Part shown: piece after piece, positions 41,654 to 50,339 of the stretch
How the letters are laid out: every line of letters starts with the position of its first letter
Numbering within the stretch: position 1 is the first letter of the stretch
NCBI RefSeq assembly: GCF_027563465.1
Contig: NZ_JAPFQA010000027.1
Coordinates: 1 to 50,339 of the forward strand
Direction: 5' to 3'
Length of the DNA: 50,339 nucleotides
From: Mesorhizobium qingshengii
Lineage (GTDB): Bacteria; Pseudomonadota; Alphaproteobacteria; Rhizobiales; Rhizobiaceae
The notes under the pieces: generated by a model
Database searches by the model: none
The model's input: the letters and a program-made list of their open reading frames with translations, nothing else
What the model was told of the DNA's origin: nothing
Translations under genes and position numbers: made by a program

Positions 41654-42109
41654 ATGTCGAAAAACGCCCTGCCCGGACTGACCCTCTGCAACAACGCCAT
41701 GCTGCGGCGCGCGGCGCGCAAGCTCGGCCAGTTCTACGATGATGTGCTGGCACCCTCGGGGCTCAAGGCCACGCAGCAGGGCCTGCTTTATCAGATCCAC
41801 ATCGGCGACGAGCCGGCCATGGGTGCCATTGCCTCTTCGCTGATCATGGACCTGTCGGCGCTTGGCCACACGCTGAAGCCGCTGATCCGCGACGGCTATG
41901 TCGAGACCTTCGCCGACCCCGACGACCGCCGCATCAAGCGGGTGCGGCTGACGCCTCGGGGCCTGGTCAAGCTCGATGAGGTGATGAAGCTCTGGCACGT
42001 CGCCCAGCAGCGTTTCGAGGATGTGGTCGGCAAGGATCAGGCGACAAGCCTGCGCGCGGCGCTGGACGGCATCGCCGCGCTGGATTTCGATCTGCCGCCG
42101 GCTGGCTGA
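41654..42109 (+). CDS. MarR family transcriptional regulator
   Basis: A 151-residue winged-helix regulator: LRRAARKLGQFYDDVLAPSG, then QQGLLYQIHIGDEPAMGAIA, recognition helix DLSALGHTLKPLIRDGYVET and the wing DPDDRRIKRVRLTPRG. The DDRR wing is a MarR signature. It likely represses the divergent SDR and its own gene through the palindromes upstream. The ligand is unknown. It converges with the MFS gene downstream. Confidence 0.9.
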   Translation: MSKNALPGLTLCNNAMLRRAARKLGQFYDDVLAPSGLKATQQGLLYQIHIGDEPAMGAIASSLIMDLSALGHTLKPLIRDGYVETFADPDDRRIKRVRLTPRGLVKLDEVMKLWHVAQQRFEDVVGKDQATSLRAALDGIAALDFDLPPAG

Positions 42110-42132
42110 GCCGGCCGGCATCGCAGACAGAC

Positions 42133-43311
42133 CTATTCCGCCGGCATGGCCACCGGCCTCGCCAGCATCCGGCCGGCGAGCACGATGCCAAGCCCGACGA
42201 TCGGGAAGGCCGCGGCGACAAGGCCGAGATCGGCCGGCGCGCCGTAGCGCAGCACAGCGCCACCAACCACGGCGCCCAGCGCCACGCCGAGATAGAGCGC
42301 CGAGCCGTTGAGCGACAGCACGATCGGGGCCGCATCTGGCGCCAGCTTGATGATGCGGCTGGCCTGCGCCGGCGGGAACGCCCAGCCGACGATGCCCCAT
42401 GGCACCATCATCGCCATCAGCGCCGGCCCGGCAATATGGGCCGGCAGGAAGGTCGGGATGACCGAGAGCATCACCAGCATGGCGGCGCTCAGCGTCAGCG
42501 ACCAGCCGACGGTGCGGGTGGCGCCGAAACGGTCGGCGGCCTGGCCGCCGGCAATGTTGCCGATGACGGCGCCGACGCCGAAGGCGAGCAGCATGCCGGG
42601 CAGCGCGATCTGGCTGAGCCCGCCGCCCTCGATGGCAAGCGGCGCGACATAGGCAAAGACGGTGAAGGCGCCGGTCAGCGCCAGCAATGTCGTCAGGAGG
42701 ATCGGCATCACGCCGGGACGGGTGGCCGCGGCAAGCCGCCGCCCGAGCGGCAGCCTGGTGCCGACAATGCCGCGCGGCAGCCGGTACCACAGGATGGCGC
42801 CGGCGAGCGCGCCGAGCCCGGCGATTGCGTAGAACGTACCGCGCCAGCCGGCGATCGTCGCAACCAGCGCACCGAGCGGCGCGCCGACGGCGACGGCCAC
42901 CGTGGTGCCGCCGACGACGACGGCGATGGCACGCGCCCGGTGGTGGTCATCGACAAGCGCCACCGCCGTGCCCTGCGCGGTCGTCGCGAACAGACCCGAC
43001 GACAGCGCCATGACGATGCGCGCTGCCAGCAGCACTTCGAAGGATGAGCTCAAGGCGGCGGCAACGTTGCCGATGACGAAGAACACCAGCGTCCACAGGA
43101 TGACGCGGCGCCGGTCCCATTCGCCGGTCAGCGTCGCCAGGATCGGCGTGCCGACCGCATAGGCGAGCGCGAAGGCCGTGATCAGCGTGCCGGCCAGCGG
43201 AATGGAAATGCCGGCATCCCGGGCGATGTCGGGCAGAAGGCTGGAGATGACGAAGCCTTCGGTCGAGATCGTGAACGATCCGAGCGCAAGCCAGAAGAGG
43301 CGCTTGTCCAT
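42133..43311 (-). CDS. MFS transporter (DHA1)
   Basis: A 392-residue twelve-helix drug/metabolite exporter: LFWLALGSFTISTEGFVISS (helix 1 with the TEGF motif of AraJ-type proteins), GEWDRRRVILWTLV (motif A region), and VVVGGTTVAVAVGAPLGALV (motif C-like, helix 5). The start at 43311 has AAGGA eight bases upstream. The frame is open to 43881 but runs antisense to the next gene. It is divergent from an ArsR-like regulator, with inverted repeats between them. Substrate unknown. Confidence 0.88.
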   Translation of the reverse strand: MDKRLFWLALGSFTISTEGFVISSLLPDIARDAGISIPLAGTLITAFALAYAVGTPILATLTGEWDRRRVILWTLVFFVIGNVAAALSSSFEVLLAARIVMALSSGLFATTAQGTAVALVDDHHRARAIAVVVGGTTVAVAVGAPLGALVATIAGWRGTFYAIAGLGALAGAILWYRLPRGIVGTRLPLGRRLAAATRPGVMPILLTTLLALTGAFTVFAYVAPLAIEGGGLSQIALPGMLLAFGVGAVIGNIAGGQAADRFGATRTVGWSLTLSAAMLVMLSVIPTFLPAHIAGPALMAMMVPWGIVGWAFPPAQASRIIKLAPDAAPIVLSLNGSALYLGVALGAVVGGAVLRYGAPADLGLVAAAFPIVGLGIVLAGRMLARPVAMPAE

Positions 43312-43325
43312 GGCTGATGTCCTTA

Positions 43326-43343
43326 GTTCAAAAGTTATTGAAC
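43326..43343. promoter_or_regulatory. Inverted repeat GTTCAA-N6-TTGAAC
   Basis: A perfect 6-bp inverted repeat with a six-base spacer, 15 bp before the MFS start, in an AT-rich patch. Probably the operator of the ArsR-like regulator encoded divergently. TTGACA lies further upstream on the minus strand (43371-43366) as a possible -35; no good -10 was found with it. Confidence 0.5.
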
Positions 43344-43506
43344 AATTGGACATAACAGGGCATGTTGTCAATGAAGCCGGGGGAAAATAGCTGAACCGTC
43401 CTGACAGCCCTGTGTCAGCATGGATCGCGGAACGGAGAAACGGTGTGTACGGCCACGGCGGGACAGACGCGTTGAAATCGGCCGGAACTGTGCTTAGGTT
43501 CCAGCC

Positions 43507-43863
43507 ATGACCTTGCCTCACCCCAATACCGACCAGATCAGCCTGCCCATTGTGCTCGGCGTGCTCGGCGACCCGACGCGCCTGGCGATCGTGCGCTATC
43601 TCGCCAGCAAGGAAGGCGTGCCGCTGAACTGCAGCCAGTTCCTCGATCTCGGCTCGAAGACCAATCTGAGCTATCACCTCGCCAAATTGCGCGAGGCCGG
43701 CGTCACCCGCGCCGAAGTGGTGGGCACCAGCCGGATGATCACGCTGCGCCGCGCCGACCTCGACGCCCGCTTCCCCGGCCTGCTCGACAGTGTCATCGCC
43801 GCCGCCGGAGACGACCCGGCGCTGCCGGCGGTCGGCGGCCACGACATCGAGATTTCTGCCTGA
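43507..43863 (+). CDS. ArsR-like winged-helix regulator
   Basis: A 118-residue regulator: LPIVLGVLGDPTRLAIVRYL (ArsR-type helix 1-2 with DPTR) and the recognition helix SKTNLSYHLAKLREAGVTRA. No ArsR-type cysteine metal motif is present; the only Cys is Cys42 (LNCSQF), so it is probably not a metal sensor. It lies divergent to the MFS exporter and likely represses it. A composite palindromic repeat follows the stop. Confidence 0.88.
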   Translation: MTLPHPNTDQISLPIVLGVLGDPTRLAIVRYLASKEGVPLNCSQFLDLGSKTNLSYHLAKLREAGVTRAEVVGTSRMITLRRADLDARFPGLLDSVIAAAGDDPALPAVGGHDIEISA

Positions 43864-43908
43864 CGGCACCGGAACCGCCAATCGTAGGAGCGGGTCTCGC
43901 AGAACCTG

Positions 43909-44090
43909 GGTTCCTCGCCCCCACGAAAGTGGGGGAGAGGTGGCTCGGCGAAGCCGAGACGGAGAGGGGGATCTTGACGCCCCTCACCCCTTCAAAGAAG
44001 CTTCATTTTTCTTCAACGCGCCGCGTGCGAAAGGCCCCCTCTCCGTCCGCTTCGCGGCCACCTCTCCCCCGCTTTGCGGGGGCGAGGAAA
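43909..44090. repeat. Composite palindromic repeat element, copy C
   Basis: Same family as 38567-38761: terminal CCCCCAC/GTGGGGG-type hairpin, GAGAGGTGGC...GAAGC...ACGGAGAGGGGG (to 43970), a core of about 64 bp, then the inverse CCCCCTCTCCGT (44035-44046) and a terminal hairpin to 44090. ACGGAGAGGGGG and its partner are perfect inverted repeats. Confidence 0.7.
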
Positions 44091-44118
44091 CGGTGCCTCA
44101 CCCCACGGAGCTCCCCGC

Positions 44119-44877
44119 ATGCGCATCGCCGTCCTCGCCGACATCCACGGCAATGTGCTGGCGCTGGACGCCGTGCTTGAGGATCTGCGGCGGCGCGGCG
44201 GTGCCGAGCTGAGCGTCAATCTCGGCGACAGCGTTTCGGGCCCGCTGTGGCCGCGCGAGACGTTCGAGCGGCTGCGGGCGCTCAACCTGCCGACGGTGCG
44301 CGGCAACCATGACCGCCGCGTCGCCGCCGATCCAGCCGACGAGACCATGTGGGCGTCCGACGCCTACGCGCAGGAGCGGCTGACAGAGGCGCAGCGCCAG
44401 GTGCTTTTCACACAGCCCCTCACCTTGGAGATCGCGCCCGGCGTCGTCGCCTTCCACGCCCGTCCCGACCATGACGAGAAATACCTCGCCGACGCGGTCG
44501 TCGACGGCCAGTTGGTGCGCGCGCCGCTGGCGGCGATCCGCCGGCGGCTGAAGGCGCTCGACCCCGCCTGCCGCATCGCGCTGTGCGGCCACAGCCACCG
44601 CGCGGAGCTGATCCGCGTCCCCGACGGCCCCACCATCTTCAATCCGGGCAGCATCGGTTGCCCCGCCTATGACGATGCGACGCCCCCGGCGCATGTTTCC
44701 GAGCAAGGCTCGCCGCATGCGCGCTATGGCATCGTCACATTGAGTGGCGCCGGCCAGCCCGACCGCTTCGATGCCATCGCCGTCGACTACGACCATGAAG
44801 CCGCGGCGCGCCAGGCCGAACAGGCGGGACGGCCGGAATGGGCGCACGCCCTCAGGACGGGGTTCATGCCGGGCTGA
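44119..44877 (+). CDS. Metallophosphoesterase (YfcE-like)
   Basis: A 252-residue calcineurin-like phosphoesterase. Metal ligands are visible in order: Asp and His in RIAVLADIHGNVLALD, LGDSVSG, RGNHDRR, and the late CGHSHRAELI. FNPGSIGCP near the C-terminus is the family's typical ending. The start at 44119 has GGAG eight bases upstream; the open frame from 44074 lies in the preceding repeat. Its stop codon is the first TGA of the hairpin array that follows. Substrate unknown; such enzymes act on phosphodiesters or nucleotides. Confidence 0.88.
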   Translation: MRIAVLADIHGNVLALDAVLEDLRRRGGAELSVNLGDSVSGPLWPRETFERLRALNLPTVRGNHDRRVAADPADETMWASDAYAQERLTEAQRQVLFTQPLTLEIAPGVVAFHARPDHDEKYLADAVVDGQLVRAPLAAIRRRLKALDPACRIALCGHSHRAELIRVPDGPTIFNPGSIGCPAYDDATPPAHVSEQGSPHARYGIVTLSGAGQPDRFDAIAVDYDHEAAARQAEQAGRPEWAHALRTGFMPG

Positions 44878-45024
44878 ATGCCCTTGCATTCATGCCCCCC
44901 AAGGCTGAGCGAAGCTCATGCCCGGCTGAAACCTGTTTCATGCCAAGCTGAACGCACTTGCGTTCATGCCGCCCAGGCTGAACGCCCTTGCGTTCATGCC
45001 CCCAGCGCTGATCCGGTTCAGGCC
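44872..45024. repeat. Tandem array of six hairpin-forming repeats
   Basis: Units of about 20-30 bp follow the pattern GGCTGA-(stem)-TCATGCC. Stems are TGAATGC/GCATTCA, TGAGC/GCTCA, TGAAAC/GTTTCA, TGAACGC/GCGTTCA twice, and a degraded TGATCC/GGTTCA. Stem bases change in pairs while the TGA...TCATGCC frame is kept. The first unit includes the phosphoesterase stop codon. Confidence 0.75.
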
Positions 45025-45151
45025 GGACCGACACAGACCCCTGAATTTTCCGGCTTACATGGCGGCGCGTCGTCCCTTATAAAACCGGCCAGGCATGTGG
45101 CGGGCTCGGCCCTGCCGCCGCATGGTGTCTTGGGTATCAGCGCACGGCCAC

Positions 45152-46012
45152 ATGATGAGGCGCACAGTTACGCTCCGAACAACCCTGCATGCGCTGATTG
45201 CCGCACCGCTGCTGATGGCGGCATGGCCGGCCACTGCCCCCGCGCTGGCCGAGGAAGCGCAGGACATCGTCATCTCCATCGTGACCGGCCTGGCGCCGGA
45301 CGATCTCCTCAATGTCCGCGTCGCCGCATCGGCGATCGCCAAGGTCGAGATGCGCCTGGCCGCCGGCGCAAGCGTCACCAATCTCGGCTGCAACGACGTC
45401 AACGGCCACAAATGGTGCAAAATCGCGGCCACCGACAACCCGAAGCTGAACGGATGGGCGCCCGCGCGCTACCTGATCCCCCTCAATCCGGCCACCTATG
45501 TCGAGGGCACCGCCGGGGCCGCCGCGGCTTCTGCCCAGCCGGCGCCGGCACTGCCGCCAGACCTCTCGGCGCGGCTGGGTGGCGAGGGGCAGGCCGTCTC
45601 CGAACCGCCGACGAAATCCGCCGCCATCACCGCCATGCAGGATGCCTACGGCCTGGCGCTGGCGGCGAACGAAACCCCGCCGACCGGAGAGATCCAGGAC
45701 CCCGCGCCAGCCCAGCCGCAGGATGCCGCCGCTCCTGCCTCCGGAGCCGTGGAAATCCCCTGCGCGCGCTATGTCGGCCAGCCGATGACCCGCTGCGAAG
45801 CGAGCGTCACCCGCAACGGCACCGACAAGGCCGACGTGACCGTGGCATGGCCCGATGGCGGCACGCGCGTCATCTCCTTCTCCGCCGGCCTGCCGGCCGG
45901 CTCGAACGCGGACGGCGATTTCCGCTTCACCCGCGAGGGCAGCCTGAACATGATCCGCGTCGGCGTGTCCGAACGCTTCGAGATCCCGGATGCGGTGGCG
46001 TTCGGAGGCTAG
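45152..46012 (+). CDS. Secreted SH3-domain-containing protein
   Basis: A 286-residue exported protein: a signal peptide (LRTTLHALIAAPLLMAAWPA, cut near ALA-EE), then a bacterial SH3 (SH3b) domain at about residues 40-110 with DDLLNVRVAASAIAKVEMRL and the closing CNDVNGHKWCKI, NGWAPARYL. A Pro/Ala-rich linker follows, then a small Cys-containing domain (EIPCARYVGQPMTRCEASVT). SH3b domains bind peptidoglycan or envelope proteins. The start is uncertain: ATGs at 45152 and 45155 are likeliest, and the frame is open to 45095. The nested inverted repeat begins at its stop codon. Confidence 0.75.
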   Translation: MMRRTVTLRTTLHALIAAPLLMAAWPATAPALAEEAQDIVISIVTGLAPDDLLNVRVAASAIAKVEMRLAAGASVTNLGCNDVNGHKWCKIAATDNPKLNGWAPARYLIPLNPATYVEGTAGAAAASAQPAPALPPDLSARLGGEGQAVSEPPTKSAAITAMQDAYGLALAANETPPTGEIQDPAPAQPQDAAAPASGAVEIPCARYVGQPMTRCEASVTRNGTDKADVTVAWPDGGTRVISFSAGLPAGSNADGDFRFTREGSLNMIRVGVSERFEIPDAVAFGG

Positions 46013-46105
46013 GGATTAGGCAGTAGGCAATAGGCAGTAGGGGTGTACGTTCAAGGCGCTTGAAAAGCCCTACTGCCTACTGCCCAATCCCTACTGCCTA
46101 ATCCC
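46012..46105. repeat. Triple-nested inverted repeat of AGGCAGT heptads
   Basis: Outer arms of 16 bp (46012-46027 and 46090-46105, GGGATTAGGCAGTAGG and its inverse), middle arms of 12 bp (46031-46042 and 46068-46079, TAGGCAGTAGGG and its inverse), and an apical hairpin TTCAAG-GCG-CTTGAA (46050-46064), all perfect. It begins at the last base of the SH3 gene's stop. Confidence 0.85.
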
Positions 46106-46128
46106 ACTGCCTCCGCTCGCATTTTCGG

Positions 46129-46157
46129 GGTTACATCGGGCGAACTCTTCCCTATAA
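46129..46157 (+). promoter_or_regulatory. carB sigma-70 promoter
   Basis: GGTTAC (46129-46134), 17 bp, CTATAA (46152-46157): four of six and five of six bases match the rhizobial CTTGAC-N17-CTATAT. The leader would be about 90 bases and contains the terminator at 46192-46222. Confidence 0.5.
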
Positions 46158-46191
46158 GGCCCTCCTAGCCTGATACCAGAATCGCGAGCAC

Positions 46192-46222
46192 AACCGGCCG
46201 GGTCTTCCCGTCCCGGTTTTTT
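46192..46222 (+). terminator. Intrinsic terminator in the carB leader
   Basis: AACCGG (46192-46197) pairs with CCGGTT (46213-46218), enclosing CGGG-TCTT-CCCG, and is followed by TTTT, giving six T in a row at 46217-46222. Flanking GCACAA and TTGTGC can extend the stem. It ends 31 bases before the carB start. Confidence 0.7.
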
Positions 46223-46253
46223 GTGCAAGCCGCCCGCCGAACGGACCTACGCC

Positions 46254-49757
<3,504 letters not shown>

Positions 49758-49790
49758 ACTATGTTCGCCAGAATAGGTCGTTCCCATGGC

Positions 49791-50339
49791 TTATATCGAT
49801 TGATCTCGATCTTCCTCCAAGAATTTCTCATAAACGCCGGTCCCAAATCCTGGCTTGCCTTCCTTCGACTCCAGGCTTTTCGACAGCAGAGCGCAGACGT
49901 GCTGGAGACAAATTATTGGAATTCTTGAGGTGTCATTTTCGTCTCGCCAAATGTGCGTTCCACCATAGATTGGCCGAACGTCCTCCTTATCGGCGTAGCA
50001 ATATTCGATAGACCCTCTGTTAACTCCAAGTGTCGGCAGTGTCCACACGACCGCCACATCAATCTCTCTCGGATTTTTCTTCTTACTCTCAAAATCATCA
50101 ATTAGCGCAGAAAAGGCATATTTAAACTCAAGGACCTTACCAAGACCATCAACAGTATTCTCCGCATCTCTGCGCGAAAGCGGATCACTATATGAATCAG
50201 TGCTTTCACTGTGATTAATGTCAAGCAAGCCATCATACCGTGCCGAGCCAGACAGAGCTCTAACTCGATAGCCCTTCAAAAACTGCTTAGCTATCATGGC
50301 GCCAAACAAATATATGACGTCGTTTTCGCTGTCGGGGTC
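49791..50339 (-). CDS. Partial hypothetical protein, nuclease-like C-terminal domain
   Basis: The frame is open to the window edge, so the N-terminus is missing; 182 residues are visible, ending EEDRDQSI. I do not recognise the family with certainty. RVRALSGSARYDGLLDINHS followed about 35 residues later by GKVLEFKYAFSALI gives a D...ExK spacing like PD-(D/E)XK nucleases, and NPREIDVAVVWTL fits a beta-strand after it. Such domains occur at the C-terminus of GHKL-ATPase defence proteins, an inference only. Codons are strikingly AT-rich compared with carB, 33 bp away, suggesting horizontal transfer. Confidence 0.6.
   Translation of the reverse strand, partial: DPDSENDVIYLFGAMIAKQFLKGYRVRALSGSARYDGLLDINHSESTDSYSDPLSRRDAENTVDGLGKVLEFKYAFSALIDDFESKKKNPREIDVAVVWTLPTLGVNRGSIEYCYADKEDVRPIYGGTHIWRDENDTSRIPIICLQHVCALLSKSLESKEGKPGFGTGVYEKFLEEDRDQSI

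Noticed and set aside
44872..45024. CRISPR-like reading of the tandem hairpin array
   Set aside because: Units vary in length and stem sequence, spacers are just a few bases and no cas gene is nearby.
44878..45151. A long plus-strand frame running from 44878 into the SH3 gene in another frame (to 46026)
   Set aside because: It translates the hairpin array and then an out-of-frame shadow of the SH3 gene; no ribosome binding site.

Overview
The window is a GC-rich chromosomal segment that looks like a Rhizobiales alphaproteobacterium, most probably Mesorhizobium or a close relative. The basis is a 674-residue group 1 sigma factor next to dnaG, unlinked carA and carB, sigma-70 promoters that fit the rhizobial CTTGAC/CTATAT pattern, and several families of dispersed palindromic intergenic repeats that I recognise from mesorhizobial genomes. 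The genus is inference; there is no rRNA or tRNA here to test it.

Layout. 1-4100: small regulators and metabolic genes (VOC protein, HlyU-like, PadR with twin operators, GyrI-like protein, DUF393 protein, EamA exporter with a His-rich tail). 4118-5540: an AT-richer island beginning at a dispersed repeat, carrying a winged-helix-like protein, a 23-codon and a 53-codon gene and several strong inverted repeats. 5539-10442: GYD protein and the rpoD and dnaG genes. 10597-16243: RcnB-like protein, Na/Pi cotransporter, DUF2061 protein, an MFS exporter and a secreted EF-hand protein. 16405-19159: a Zn/Cd/Pb P-type ATPase and its divergent MerR regulator with a textbook 19-bp-spacer promoter. 19163-25153: P1 peptidase, acetyltransferase, katG divergent from oxyR, and an orphan RecA-fold ATPase. 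25459-28928: a murein L,D-transpeptidase-like secreted protein, a membrane protein, and yqeY.

29206-30435 is carA with a recognisable promoter. 30479-35224: TetA-like MFS, neutral zinc metallopeptidase, and a secreted protein with one CXXCH haem motif. 35419-37762: a Lys-rich small protein, then mntR divergent from mntH. 37895-46012 is an accessory stretch of divergent regulator/effector pairs (LysR/LysE, SDR/MarR, MFS/ArsR-like), a phosphoesterase and an SH3-like secreted protein, interspersed with composite palindromes, a tandem hairpin array and a triple-nested inverted repeat. 46254-49757 is carB, with an intrinsic terminator in its leader. At the right edge an AT-rich partial gene with a nuclease-like D...ExK pattern may start another island.

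Together the genes describe a soil bacterium with core replication, transcription and carbamoyl-phosphate functions, surrounded by metal homeostasis (Zn/Cd, Mn, Ni/Co-like), peroxide defence and several efflux systems, mostly arranged as regulator-target divergent pairs. No CRISPR array, tRNA, rRNA, insertion sequence or complete prophage was seen.
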